Under the pieces are notes generated by a model that saw only the letters and a program-made list of their open reading frames with translations, was not told where the DNA came from and did not search any database. DNA of 64,000 nucleotides from positions 310,001 through 374,000 of the forward strand of contig NZ_AULD01000005.1 of the NCBI RefSeq assembly GCF_000425105.1, given 5' to 3'. The stretch comes from Agrococcus lahaulensis DSM 17612 (GTDB lineage: Bacteria; Actinomycetota; Actinomycetes; Actinomycetales; Microbacteriaceae). Of this stretch, positions 17,816 to 28,134 are shown one piece after another. The position numbers were made by a program, and so were the translations under genes. Position 1 is the stretch's first letter; the number at the start of each line of letters is the position of its first letter.

Positions 17816-19168
17816 TCAGGCGCCGCGTTCGGCATCGCGCGCGGCCGGCAGCTCGAGCACGAAGCGCGCCCCGCCGAGCGGAGCGTCTGTGACCCAGGCG
17901 TCGCCGCCGTAGGCGCGAGCGACCTGCCGCGCGATCGCGAGGCCGAGCCCGGCTCCGCCGTCGTCGCGCGCCCTCGCCTCGTCGAGGCGCACGAAGCGCT
18001 CGAACACGCGCTCCCGCTCCTCGACCGGCACGCCGGCGCCGTCATCGTCGACCCAGAGCATGGCTCGGCCGTCGCGCACGCCGGAGCCGAGCGCGATCCG
18101 GTCGCGCGCATGCCGGAGCGCGTTGTCGACGAGGTTGCGGCACGCGAGGCCGAGCAGGCGCGCGTCGCCCTCGACCGGTGCGGCTCGCACCGCGGCGCCA
18201 ACCGCCGCGCGGCCGAGCGCACGCACGCGAGCGACCTCCGCGAGCGCGAGGTCGTCGAGGTCGACCGGCTGCCGCTGGCCGCTCGCGGCGCCGCGCTCGT
18301 CGAGCCTCGCGAGCAGCAGCAGCGCCTCGACGATGCCGTGCATCCGCTCGCCCTCCTGCAGCACGACGTCGGTCAGCTCGTCCGGCCGCACGGCGTCGGG
18401 ATGCGCCCGCGCGAGCTCGGCGAACTGCCGCATCGAGGCGAGCGGCGAGCGCAGCTCGTGCGACGCGTCCGAGACGAAGCGGCGGCGCGAGCGCGCGTCG
18501 GCCTCGATGCGGTCGAGCATGCGGTTCATGGTCGCCGCGAGCCGGTCGAGCTCGTCGCCGCGGCTCGTCGTCTCGATCCGGCGGTCGAGGCCCGTCGCGT
18601 CGATGTCGTCGACTTGCGCCCGCATCCGGTCGACGTGCGCGAGCGCGCGGTCGACGACGATCCACACCACCGTCGCGACGAGGATGACCGCGAGCGGCAC
18701 CGCGACAGCGAGGAGCGCGGTCGCCGAGCGCGCGGCGTCGTCGACCGGCGCGAGCGACCGCGCGACGACGATCGTGCCGGCGTCCACCTCGGCTGCCACC
18801 ACGACGAAGCGCTCGCCGTCGACGGTCGCGGTGACCGGCGCCCGGCCCTCCGGTACGGGCAGCGCGGCAGCCGCGTCGGTGTTGACGACGACGCTCGTGG
18901 GCGAGCGCAGCGCCACGAGCACGTCGTCGTCCCGCTGCACGAGCGCCGCCGTCTGGATCGTGCCCTCGTCGACGCCTTGCGCGAGGGCGTCGAGCTCGTC
19001 GGCGAGCTGCTCGGCGACGGATGCCTGCAGCATGCGCTCGAGCGTCCAGACGAGCGTCGCCGCGCCGACTCCTAGCGCGACGGCGACGACCGCGACAGCG
19101 GCGGCGACGATGCGCAGCCGGATCGACGGGCGGCGGCCCGCGCGCCGCTCGACCGCCTCGTCAGCCAC
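17816..19168 (-). CDS. Two-component sensor histidine kinase
   Basis: A 450-aa membrane sensor. The N-terminal transmembrane helix is about 17-41 and the second about 150-173, enclosing a ~110-residue extracytoplasmic sensor. A HAMP segment follows, then the dimerisation helix with phospho-accepting H237 (DASHELRSPL), the N box (CRNLVDNALRHA), the DDGAG G1 box and the GAGLGLAIARQ G2 box. The GTG start at 19168 overlaps the response regulator stop by 8 bases, so the pair is co-translated. The signal is unknown; the downstream PepSY protein is a candidate accessory. Confidence 0.93.
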   Translation of the reverse strand: MADEAVERRAGRRPSIRLRIVAAAVAVVAVALGVGAATLVWTLERMLQASVAEQLADELDALAQGVDEGTIQTAALVQRDDDVLVALRSPTSVVVNTDAAAALPVPEGRAPVTATVDGERFVVVAAEVDAGTIVVARSLAPVDDAARSATALLAVAVPLAVILVATVVWIVVDRALAHVDRMRAQVDDIDATGLDRRIETTSRGDELDRLAATMNRMLDRIEADARSRRRFVSDASHELRSPLASMRQFAELARAHPDAVRPDELTDVVLQEGERMHGIVEALLLLARLDERGAASGQRQPVDLDDLALAEVARVRALGRAAVGAAVRAAPVEGDARLLGLACRNLVDNALRHARDRIALGSGVRDGRAMLWVDDDGAGVPVEERERVFERFVRLDEARARDDGGAGLGLAIARQVARAYGGDAWVTDAPLGGARFVLELPAARDAERGA

Positions 19169-19838
19169 CGTCGGCCGCCAACCGGTAGCCGGCGGCGCGC
19201 ACCGTCTGGATCGCCTCGCGCCCGAACGGCCGGTCGATCTTCCGCCGCAGCCGGCCGACGTACACCTCGACGATGTTCGGATCGCCCTCGAAGTCCTCCG
19301 ACCAGACGTCGTCGAGCAGCTCGCGCTTCGTCACCGCCTCGCCGCGGCGCCGCATGAGCAGCTCGAGCACCGCGAACTCGCGCGCGCTCAGCTCGAGCCG
19401 CTCGTCCCCGCGATGCGCGGTGCGCGCCGCGGGATCGAGCCGCAGGTCGCCCGCCTCGAGCACGACCGGCCGCTCGCGGCCCCCGCGGCGCGCGAGCGCG
19501 CGGATCCGCGCGACGAGCACGGGGAAGGAGAAGGGCTTGGTGAGCCAGTCGTCGCCGCCGGTGTCGAGCCCCTCGACCTCGTCCCACTCGCCGTCCTTCG
19601 CGGTGAGGAAGAGCACGGGCGTCCAGATGCCTTCGGCGCGCATCGCCTGGCAGACGCGATAGCCGCTCATGCCCGGCATCATCACGTCGAGCAGCACGAC
19701 GTCGTAGGCGAACTCGCGCGCACGCCACAGCCCGTCGACGCCGTCGTGCGCGACGTCGACCGTCATCCCCTCGGCGAGCAGACCGCGCCGGATGCCGTCG
19801 GCGAGGCGCACCTCGTCGTCGACCACGAGCACGCGCAT
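19161..19838 (-). CDS. OmpR/PhoB-type response regulator
   Basis: A 225-aa DNA-binding regulator. The receiver domain (1-120) has the acidic pair DDE at 7-9, phosphorylation site D51 (LLDVMMPG), T79 and K101 (LTKPF). The C-terminal winged helix (about 130-222) carries the recognition region GDPNIVEVYVGRLRRKID. The start is placed at ATG 19838 because the receiver begins there; the open frame upstream is antisense to the kinase-fold gene. It is the partner of the overlapping histidine kinase. Confidence 0.95.
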   Translation of the reverse strand: MRVLVVDDEVRLADGIRRGLLAEGMTVDVAHDGVDGLWRAREFAYDVVLLDVMMPGMSGYRVCQAMRAEGIWTPVLFLTAKDGEWDEVEGLDTGGDDWLTKPFSFPVLVARIRALARRGGRERPVVLEAGDLRLDPAARTAHRGDERLELSAREFAVLELLMRRRGEAVTKRELLDDVWSEDFEGDPNIVEVYVGRLRRKIDRPFGREAIQTVRAAGYRLAADGG

Positions 19839-19919
19839 GCGTCGAGCATGGCGGCTCGGCACTGACGCGCGGCTGAACGGCACGCGCCCTCGCCGTCCGC
19901 GGTCCAGCGCCGTGAGAAG

Positions 19920-20537
19920 ATGGAGCCCATGCCCGCCGCCGACGAGCCCCTCGCGCGGGTCGTCCTCATCGGCGGCGCGTCCGGCTCCGGCAAGTCGCGC
20001 ATCGCCGAGCGCTCCGGACTCCCGGTGCTGCGGCTCGACGACTTCTACCGCGAGGGCGACGACCCCGAGCTGCCGCGGCTCGAGACGGGCGAGGTCGACT
20101 GGGACCACCCCGGCTCATGGCACCGCGACCGGGCGATCGACGCGCTCGAGCAGCTCGCCCGCACCGGCCGCACCACCGTGCCGGTCTACGACATCTCCCG
20201 CAGCGCATCCGTCGGCGTGCATCCCGTCGCGCTCGACGGCGCGCGGCTCTTCGTCGCCGAGGGAGTCTTCGTGGCCGAGGTCGTCGAGGAGGCGCGGCGG
20301 CGCGGCATCCTCGCCGACGCGCTCTGCGTGCACCGCTCGCGCTGGCTCACGATGGCGCTGCGCTTCGCGCGCGACCTGCGCGAGCGGCGCAAGAGCCCCG
20401 CGTTCCTCGTCAAGCGCGGCCTCATCCTGGCCGGCCGCGAGCCGGCGATCGTCGCGAGGCTCACGGATGCGGGCTGCCGGCCCGTGCGCGTGCGCGCGGC
20501 CAGGCGCATGCTCGCGAGAGCAGCCGCCCGGCGCTGA
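19920..20537 (+). CDS. Uridine kinase-like P-loop ATPase
   Basis: A 205-aa cytosolic protein. The Walker A motif GGASGSGKS is at about 18-26, followed by LRLDDFYREGDDPELPR, the acceptor-binding stretch seen in uridine kinase/phosphoribulokinase-like proteins, and a WDHPGSW motif near residue 63. It is probably a nucleoside or small-metabolite kinase; members of this actinobacterial subgroup are generally annotated only as ATP-binding. ATG 19920 and 19929 are both possible starts. It is divergent from the response regulator. Confidence 0.75.
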   Translation: MEPMPAADEPLARVVLIGGASGSGKSRIAERSGLPVLRLDDFYREGDDPELPRLETGEVDWDHPGSWHRDRAIDALEQLARTGRTTVPVYDISRSASVGVHPVALDGARLFVAEGVFVAEVVEEARRRGILADALCVHRSRWLTMALRFARDLRERRKSPAFLVKRGLILAGREPAIVARLTDAGCRPVRVRAARRMLARAAARR

Positions 20538-20543
20538 GCGACG

Positions 20544-21187
20544 TCAGTCGAGGTCGCCCCGCTCCTCCTCGACCGCGACCTCGCGGCCGTCGACGACCTC
20601 GCCGGGGTGAGCGACATCGCGACGGCACCGCTCGGCGCGACGCGCGCACCCGCCACCTCGAACCCGGTCGGCTGCGTCACGCGATCGAAGACGCGCTTCC
20701 CCTCGCCCACGATCACCGGGAAGACGATGAGCCGCAGCTCGTCGAGGAGGTGCTCGGCGATGAGGGTCTGCAGCAGCCGCCATGAGCCGTGCACCTGCAG
20801 CTCGCCGTCGCCCGTCGACTTGAGGGCGCGGATGCGCTCGGGCACGTCGTCGGCGATGACCGACTCGGTGACGGCCCAGGGCGCCTCGTCGAGCCGCAGC
20901 GTCGTGGAGACGACGTGCTTCGGTGCGGTGCTGAGCCGCTGCGCGACGGGATCGCCGTCGTCGGTCACCTGCGGCCAGTAGCCGGCCATCATGTCGTAGG
21001 TGCGGCGGCCGAAGAGCAGCGCGTCGGTGCGCTCGAACCAGCCCGAGACGACCTCGCCGACCGCCTCGTCGAAGCTCGGCGCGACCCAGCCGCCCCAGCG
21101 GAAGCCGCCCTCGGTGTCCTCGTCACGGCGGCCGGGGCCCTGCATGACGCCGTCGAGGGTCATGAACTCGTGCGCGACCAGTCGCAT
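20544..21187 (-). pseudogene. Dihydrofolate reductase-family (RibD C-terminal-like) gene with frameshift
   Basis: Starting at ATG 21187 (GGAGG seven bases upstream), the protein shows the RibD_C/YyaP pattern: FMTLDGVMQGP, LLFGRRTYDMMAGYWP, HGSWRLLQTLI and DELRLIVFPVIVGEGKRVF. Near 20607-20612, in a CCCC run on the coding strand, the frame breaks after GAVAMSLT. The expected C-terminus (PGEVVDGREVAV...) continues in the next frame to a stop at 20544. Adding one C restores it. As given, translation runs on to 20186, antisense through the kinase gene. It could be a real one-base deletion near the C-terminus or a sequencing error. Confidence 0.75.
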
Positions 21188-21271
21188 CCGTGCCTCCTCG
21201 CTCCTGGCGACGCGCGGCGCGCGCGCCGCCGCGGCTCCGAGCATGCTCGGCGGCGTGCGGGCGCGCAAGGG

Positions 21272-21871
21272 TCAGGAGAGCGCGCTGGCCTCCTGCGCTC
21301 GCCGCGCCTCACGGCGCGCGATCGCGAGCCACGTGTGAGGGCCGGCGAGCCAGCCGATGAGCGTCGAGACGGCGATGGAGGCGAGCACCCAGATGCCCGC
21401 GGCGAGCCAGAAGCCGAGCGTGCCGGTCAAGAGCGTCAGCAGCCCGAGCAGCCAGCTCGAGAGCGTCGAGAGCGCCGCTTGCAGCGCCGTGCCGAGCGCG
21501 GCGCCCCGGAGGGTCACCGCCGCCGGCGCGACCACGCCCGCCCGCCGCATGCGACGGGTGGAGAGCCAGCAGCCGAGGGCGCCCGCGGCGACGGCGAGCA
21601 CGACGAGCACGAGCACGACGGGCACGAGCCACGACGCGTCGAGCCGCTCGATCCAGTCGACGACCGCGAGCCCCCACTCGACGCCGTCGAACAGGTCGAT
21701 GATCGCGGCGCGCAGCACGATGACGACGAGCGCTGCCGCGAGCATGCCCCAGATGAGCGAGGCACCCCCGGCCACGAGCGAGAGCCCCACGCCGCCCGCC
21801 GATCGCACCGCCGCGCGCTGCGCCTGGTCGAGCACGTCGGGGTGCTGCGCGCGGGCCGCGGCTCGGCTCAC
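21272..21871 (-). CDS. Four-helix membrane protein, second gene of a coupled pair
   Basis: A 199-aa protein with a short polar N-terminus (SRAAARAQHPDVLDQAQRAA) and four to five hydrophobic helices: about 28-50, 71-93, 112-135 and 138-170. It ends in a charged Arg/Ala tail. The GTG start at 21871 shares four bases with the stop of the upstream membrane gene (GTGA), so the products are probably made in fixed ratio and may form one complex. No motif gives a function. Confidence 0.65.
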   Translation of the reverse strand: MSRAAARAQHPDVLDQAQRAAVRSAGGVGLSLVAGGASLIWGMLAAALVVIVLRAAIIDLFDGVEWGLAVVDWIERLDASWLVPVVLVLVVLAVAAGALGCWLSTRRMRRAGVVAPAAVTLRGAALGTALQAALSTLSSWLLGLLTLLTGTLGFWLAAGIWVLASIAVSTLIGWLAGPHTWLAIARREARRAQEASALS

Positions 21872-23094
21872 GGGCGCGCTCCGCGCGGCCGCACCTGCGT
21901 GAGCTCCGCCTCGTCGCGAGCGCGCGCGGCGGCCTCGGCGGCCGCCTCCTGCGCCGCGGCGATCGCGCGCGGGTCGACGCGCGGGCGCGAGGTCGAGAGG
22001 AAGAGCCAGCCGAACAGCAGCCCCACCCCGCCCGTGAGCACGACCGCCATCGCGAGCAGCCCGAAGAGCGTCGCCCACATCGAGCCGAGCGTGAGCGACG
22101 CCGATGAGCTCGCGACGGTCGCGACGAAGGCGACCACGATCGCCCCCGGCCAGTAGGCGAAGCCGAAGAGCCCCGTCACGCCGGTCGTGCAGAGCCACGC
22201 GAGCCATGCCGAGCGGTGCGGCTTCGCGAGCCCCGCGGCCCTGCCCCACTGGCGGCTGAGGATCGCGCCGAGCGCGAGCAGCCCGCCGCCGACGATCGCC
22301 CCGATGATCGCGGTGGCCACGACGCGGTCGGGCATCGTCCAGAGCGCGACGGTCGAGGTGAGCGAGTCGGCCTCGATCGTGCCGATCGGCTCGCCGGTGG
22401 CGTGCAGCAGCCACGCGAAGCCGACGATCGAGAAGTAGGTGACGAGGAAGTGCGTCGCGAGCGCCATGACGGTCTGCCCGAGCCACGAGCTCAGCACGGC
22501 GGCGCGCGTCTGCCGCCGCGTCCACGGCAGGCGCGGGGGCGGCGGGGGCGGGTAGGCCGCGTAGGGGTACGGAGTTGCGGATGCGTACGGCGCCGCCGGG
22601 TGCATCGGCACGGCGTAGCCCGCGGGCGGGCCGTAGCCCGGCGCAGGCGCATAGCCGGGCAGCGCCGCTGCGGCCGGCGCAGAGTGCCGGAACTCTGCTG
22701 CTGCGGGGCCGCCGGACAGCAGAGTGCCGACACTCTGCGGCGGGAAGGAAGGGGCGACCGGCGGGGCGGCGGAGTGCGGGGGCTCGTGCATGGGCGGCGG
22801 CGCGTACGCGGGCATCGCGGCGCGCTCGCGCTCGCGGCGTCGGCGCTCCCGCTCGGCCGCGCGGGTCTGCAGCGCGGTCGTCGGGACGAGCGCATCGCGA
22901 GCCGGCGCGGATTCGGCGCGCACAGCGTGTGCTCTGCCGGCAGCGGCCGCCCGCGCCGCCGCGTCGACCGGGACGGGCGTCGCGGTGCCGGGCAGCGGCG
23001 GCGCGGCGGGATCCGGCCGGGCGGGCCCGGGCTCGTCGCGAGCGCCGCGCTCTGCGCGGTCGCGGCGTGCCGGGTCGTCCACGGGCACCATCAT
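21868..23094 (-). CDS. Membrane protein with long Pro/Ala/Tyr-rich cytosolic arm
   Basis: A 408-aa protein. Residues 1-200 are disordered, first Ala/Arg/Glu-rich then Pro/Ala/Tyr/Gly-rich. At least five transmembrane helices follow (about 205-235, 255-285, 300-325, 330-350, 355-380) with a charged tail. The arm contains two near-identical palindromic DNA repeats (22679-22738) that are read through in frame. The gene is coupled by overlap to the next membrane gene. ATG 23094 and the adjacent ATG 23091 are both possible starts. The function is not recognised. Confidence 0.65.
   Translation of the reverse strand: MMVPVDDPARRDRAERGARDEPGPARPDPAAPPLPGTATPVPVDAAARAAAAGRAHAVRAESAPARDALVPTTALQTRAAERERRRRERERAAMPAYAPPPMHEPPHSAAPPVAPSFPPQSVGTLLSGGPAAAEFRHSAPAAAALPGYAPAPGYGPPAGYAVPMHPAAPYASATPYPYAAYPPPPPPRLPWTRRQTRAAVLSSWLGQTVMALATHFLVTYFSIVGFAWLLHATGEPIGTIEADSLTSTVALWTMPDRVVATAIIGAIVGGGLLALGAILSRQWGRAAGLAKPHRSAWLAWLCTTGVTGLFGFAYWPGAIVVAFVATVASSSASLTLGSMWATLFGLLAMAVVLTGGVGLLFGWLFLSTSRPRVDPRAIAAAQEAAAEAAARARDEAELTQVRPRGARP
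22679..22738. repeat. Two 20-bp palindromes inside a coding linker
   Basis: GCAGAGT-N6-ACTCTGC occurs at 22679-22698 and 22719-22738; the spacers are GCCGGA and GCCGAC. The repeats are 40 bases apart and encode part of the disordered arm of the membrane protein. They look like a REP-type element inserted in frame. Confidence 0.6.
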
Positions 23095-23150
23095 CGCATC
23101 GGGGTCTCGATGCGCCGCCTGCGGCGGCGCGACCGACGCGGGGTTGCCGC

Positions 23151-23588
23151 TCAGCCGCGCGGCTGCGGGCCCCAGAGCACGACGGAGCCGGGCTTCGAGG
23201 GGCGTGCGCCCGCGCGGAGCGTCGTGATGCCCGCCGAGCCCGCCGCGAACACGCGGCGTCCGTGCTGCTGCATCACCGCATCCGCCAGTGCCGCCTCGAG
23301 ATGTCGCACCCGCGCGCGCAGCTCGCGGTTCTCGTCGCTCATCGCGAGGATGCGGCGGATGCCCTCGAGCGAGACGCCCTCGCTCGAGAGCAGCTGCACC
23401 TGCTTGAGCCGCCCGACGTCGCGCATCGAGTAGCGGCGCGTGTTGCCCGCGGTGCGGGCGGGCTCGACGAGCCCGAGCCGGTCGTACTGGCGCAGCGTCT
23501 GCGCGTGCAGGCCGGCGAGCTCGGCGGCCGCCGCGATCGAGAAGATCGGCGACGTCTCGTCGAAGCCCGACGGCGCTGCACGCATCAC
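23151..23588 (-). CDS. hspR: Heat-shock repressor HspR (MerR family)
   Basis: A 145-aa repressor of the dnaK regulon. The MerR-type helix-turn-helix lies at about 18-45 (AELAGLHAQTLRQYDRLGLV), followed by the wing NTRRYSMRD and a helical region to about 110. The C-terminus is a Gly/Arg-rich tail. It is the last gene of dnaK-grpE-dnaJ-hspR, as in other Actinobacteria, where HspR binds HAIR sites with DnaK as co-repressor. GTG 23588 overlaps the dnaJ stop by four bases; ATG 23585 is an equally good start. HAIR sites in front of dnaK and clpB are its expected targets. Confidence 0.95.
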   Translation of the reverse strand: MMRAAPSGFDETSPIFSIAAAAELAGLHAQTLRQYDRLGLVEPARTAGNTRRYSMRDVGRLKQVQLLSSEGVSLEGIRRILAMSDENRELRARVRHLEAALADAVMQQHGRRVFAAGSAGITTLRAGARPSKPGSVVLWGPQPRG

Positions 23589-24550
23589 GACGCCTTCGCC
23601 TTCGCGAGCAGCTCGGCGCGCGGCGACTCCTTCGGGCCCGCCTCGACGAACGCCTCGAGGTGCTCGACCTGCGCCTTCGTGAGGTGGCTCGGCACCACGA
23701 CCTGGATGGTCGCGAGCAGATCGCCCGTGCCCTGCTTGCCGGCGACGCCGCGCCCCTTGACGCGCAGCACGCGACCCGAGGGGGTGCCGGGGGCGACCTT
23801 GAGCCGCACCGGGCTGCCGCCGAGCGTCGGCACCTCGATCGTCGCGCCGAGCGCCGCCTCGGCGAACGTCACCGGCACGTCGACGCGCAGGTTGAGGCCG
23901 TCCATCGTGAAGACCGGGTGCGGGCGCACCTGCACCGTGAGGATGAGGTCGCCCGGCTCGCCGCCGGAGGGCGAGGGGTCGCCCTTGCCTCGCAGCTTGA
24001 TCTTCTGCCCGTCGTGCACGCCGGCCGGGATCTTGACGGTCATGGTCTTCCCGCCGACCGTGAGCTTGAGCGTGTCGCCCTGCACCGCCGAGGTGAAGTC
24101 GAGCGCCGCGCGCGCGGTGACGTCGCGGCCCTTCGCGGGCCGACGGGCGCCGAAGCCCCCGCCGAACCCGCTCTGGCCGCCGAACATGCCGCCGAGCAGG
24201 TCCTCGAAGTCGCCTTGCGAGTACTGCACGCGCGGGCCGCCGCCACCGCCCCCGAAGCCGCCGAAGATGTCCTCGAAGCCGCCGGAGCCGCCGGGGGCGA
24301 AGCGCGGCCTGCCGCCCGCCATCGCGCGGACGGCGTCGTACTCCTGCCGCTGCTTCGGGTCCGAGAGCACGGCGTGCGCCTCGGAGATCTCCTTGAACTT
24401 CGCCTCGGCGGATGCGTCACCCGGGTTGGAGTCCGGGTGGTACTGCCGGGCGAGCTTCCGGTAGGTCTTCTTGAGGTCGGCCTCGGAGACGTCCTTGGGC
24501 ACGCCGAGCACGGCGTAGAAGTCCTTGTCGAACCAGTCGTTGCTAGCCAT
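23585..24550 (-). CDS. dnaJ: DnaJ-type co-chaperone without zinc finger (CbpA-like)
   Basis: A 321-aa J-protein that stimulates DnaK ATPase. The J domain is residues 10-72 with HPD at 38-40. A Gly/Phe-rich linker follows (about 78-135), then the two C-terminal beta domains. The CXXCXGXG zinc repeats of canonical DnaJ are absent, so this is the class-B/CbpA-like form; actinobacterial heat-shock operons can encode either type. It lies 54 bases downstream of grpE and overlaps hspR. Confidence 0.92.
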   Translation of the reverse strand: MASNDWFDKDFYAVLGVPKDVSEADLKKTYRKLARQYHPDSNPGDASAEAKFKEISEAHAVLSDPKQRQEYDAVRAMAGGRPRFAPGGSGGFEDIFGGFGGGGGGPRVQYSQGDFEDLLGGMFGGQSGFGGGFGARRPAKGRDVTARAALDFTSAVQGDTLKLTVGGKTMTVKIPAGVHDGQKIKLRGKGDPSPSGGEPGDLILTVQVRPHPVFTMDGLNLRVDVPVTFAEAALGATIEVPTLGGSPVRLKVAPGTPSGRVLRVKGRGVAGKQGTGDLLATIQVVVPSHLTKAQVEHLEAFVEAGPKESPRAELLAKAKAS

Positions 24551-24604
24551 GCTCCACCTCCCTCAGACGCTCGCGGCTCACGCCGCTCCCCTCTCGCGCC
24601 GGCA

Positions 24605-25282
24605 TCACTCCGCCGGGACGAACACCGCGACCTTGGCCGCGCGCAGCACGCGCTCGCCCACGCGGTAGCCCGCCTGCACGACGTCGGCGACGACCATCTC
24701 GGTCACCTCCGGGTTGGGCAGCTGGGCGACGGCCTCGTGCTTGTCGATGTCGAACGCCTCGCCGACCTCCCCGAGCTTCACGACGCCGAGCTGCTCGAAC
24801 GAGGCGCGCAGCTTCTGCGCCACGATCGCGAGCGGGCCCTCGACCAGATCGCCGTGCTTGTCGGCCAGATCGAGGTCGTCGAGCGCCGGCAGCATCGAGG
24901 CGATGACGGATGCGATGGTCGCGTCGCGGTCGCCCGCGCGCTCCCGCTCGGTGCGGTTGCGGTAGTTGACGTACTCGGCCTTGAGCCGCGCGAGCTCGTC
25001 CTGCTGCTGCTCGGACTTCGCCTGCAGCGCGGCGCGCTCCGCCTCGATCGCCGCGGCCTCGCCCTCGAGCAGGGCCCGGTCGGCCTCGCTCAGGTCATCG
25101 CTCTGCTGGCCCTCGGCCGACGCATCCGCCGTGCCCTCCGACGGGGCGGCCCCGGAGCCGGCGGCGTCTGCTGCCGGCTCGCGGGGCTCTCCCGTCACGG
25201 GGTCGATGCGGCGCTTGTCGTGCACCTTGGGCTCCTCGCGGCCCTCGGCCTCGTCGCGCTTGTCGTCCTCGTGACTCGTCAT
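24605..25282 (-). CDS. grpE: Nucleotide exchange factor GrpE
   Basis: A 225-aa co-chaperone that releases ADP from DnaK. The first 65 residues are acidic and disordered. A long coiled coil runs from about 72 to 115 (with LKAEYVNYRNRTERER), followed by the GrpE head with PALDDLDLA and the C-terminal beta wing ending VGERVLRAAKVAVFVPAE. ATG 25282 lies only 2 bases after the dnaK stop, so translation is probably coupled. Confidence 0.95.
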   Translation of the reverse strand: MTSHEDDKRDEAEGREEPKVHDKRRIDPVTGEPREPAADAAGSGAAPSEGTADASAEGQQSDDLSEADRALLEGEAAAIEAERAALQAKSEQQQDELARLKAEYVNYRNRTERERAGDRDATIASVIASMLPALDDLDLADKHGDLVEGPLAIVAQKLRASFEQLGVVKLGEVGEAFDIDKHEAVAQLPNPEVTEMVVADVVQAGYRVGERVLRAAKVAVFVPAE

Positions 25283-25284
25283 GG

Positions 25285-27177
<1,893 letters not shown>

Positions 27178-27275
27178 TCATTGCCTGATTCCGGCAGACG
27201 AGCCCGCCGACGTGCTCGGCGGTGGGCCCGTCTCCCGGAACCCCGGCTGCGACCGCGCCCGGCGGGCGCTGCTGA

Positions 27276-27325
27276 CTTGAGTCGCGATGGCTCAAGTTTC
27301 TCACCTTGAGTCGAAGCATGTCAAC
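27276..27325 (-). promoter_or_regulatory. dnaK operon promoter with two HAIR sites
   Basis: HAIR 1 is CTTGAGT-N7-GCTCAAG at 27276-27296. A second, degenerate copy at 27305-27325 keeps a perfect left arm (CTTGAGT) but has TGTCAAC on the right. On the minus strand TTGACA (complement of 27319-27324) is a consensus -35, with GAAACT (complement of 27295-27300) as a weak -10 at 18-base spacing. The sites flank and cover the promoter. Confidence 0.88.
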
Positions 27326-27367
27326 TTTCGCGGCTGTGCATCGGCCGAGAGTCTCGGTGGCCGCCGG

Positions 27368-27373
27368 TAGCGT
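27368..27373 (+). promoter_or_regulatory. -10 element of a probable leaderless mRNA
   Basis: TAGCGT ends 7 bases before the GTG start of the DUF1345 gene. The transcript would start at the initiation codon. It lies 43 bases from the degenerate dnaK HAIR site, so HspR might also affect it. Confidence 0.45.
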
Positions 27374-27380
27374 TGACGCC

Positions 27381-28070
27381 GTGGCGAGAGGCAACCGGAG
27401 GCTCCACCGCGAGAGCACCCGGCACACCCTGGCGTCGCTCATCGCGGGCGCCTCCGCCGCGCTCGCGGTGCTCGGCATGAGCGCGCTCGGCGGCGTCGAC
27501 CTCTCGATGCGGTCGTCGCTCGCGAGCGTGCTGACGCTCGCGTTCGGCGCCTACGGGCCGGCGTTCCTGTGGCTCTCGCACCTCGCCTTCCGCTCGCTCT
27601 CGGGCGATCGGCTCCGCGCGCGGCTGCGCCGCTCGGAGGAGCTGAGCGCGATCGTGCGCGTGCTCTACGGCGGCGGGCCGACATCGTGGGCGGTGCTCAT
27701 CGTCGTGGTCGGGGTCATCTCGGTCGTGCTGCTCGCGACGAGCGGCGACTCGATCGACCTCTGGCTCATCGCGTCGTGCGTGCTGGGTGTCGGGGGCACG
27801 TGGGTGCTGCTCGTCGCGGTGTTCGCCGTCGAGCACATGCGCGGCTGGGCAGAGCGCGGCGGGCTCGAGTTCCCCGGCGAGGAGGAGCGCGACTTCTCCG
27901 ACTTCGTCTACCTCTCGGTGCAGCTCTCCGCGACGTTCTCATCGGCCGACGTCGCCCTCACCACCCGGTCGGCTCGGCGCCTCGTCACGGTGCAGTCGAT
28001 CGTCGGCTTCGCCTACAGCACGGTCATCATCGCCGTCTTCGCGTCGCTGCTCATCTCGCTCGCCGCCTGA
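27381..28070 (+). CDS. DUF1345 family membrane protein
   Basis: A 229-aa protein with six predicted transmembrane helices. The C-terminal part [20 protein letters not shown] followed by [19 protein letters not shown] is the DUF1345 signature. GTG 27381 is preferred over upstream in-frame starts because those lie within the dnaK HAIR/promoter region and a -10 sits 7 bases before it. It is divergent from dnaK. No biochemical role is established for the family. Confidence 0.8.
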   Translation: MARGNRRLHRESTRHTLASLIAGASAALAVLGMSALGGVDLSMRSSLASVLTLAFGAYGPAFLWLSHLAFRSLSGDRLRARLRRSEELSAIVRVLYGGGPTSWAVLIVVVGVISVVLLATSGDSIDLWLIASCVLGVGGTWVLLVAVFAVEHMRGWAERGGLEFPGEEERDFSDFVYLSVQLSATFSSADVALTTRSARRLVTVQSIVGFAYSTVIIAVFASLLISLAA

Positions 28071-28134
28071 CGCGCTCTCCACACCGGCGGGCGGATGCGT
28101 CCCGTCGGCACCCGGGACGCCGCACCATGCGCGC

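Noticed and set aside
20186-20543. C-terminal extension of the DHFR-family protein
   Set aside because: This is frameshifted read-through antisense to the kinase gene, with no family similarity.
22679-22738. CIRCE- or operator-like sites
   Set aside because: The palindromes lie mid-gene and differ from CIRCE in sequence and spacer length; a repeat origin explains them better.
22575-24464. Long + strand frames opposite hspR, dnaJ and the membrane gene
   Set aside because: They are Arg/Ala/Pro-rich shadows of real genes on the minus strand without any recognised domain.
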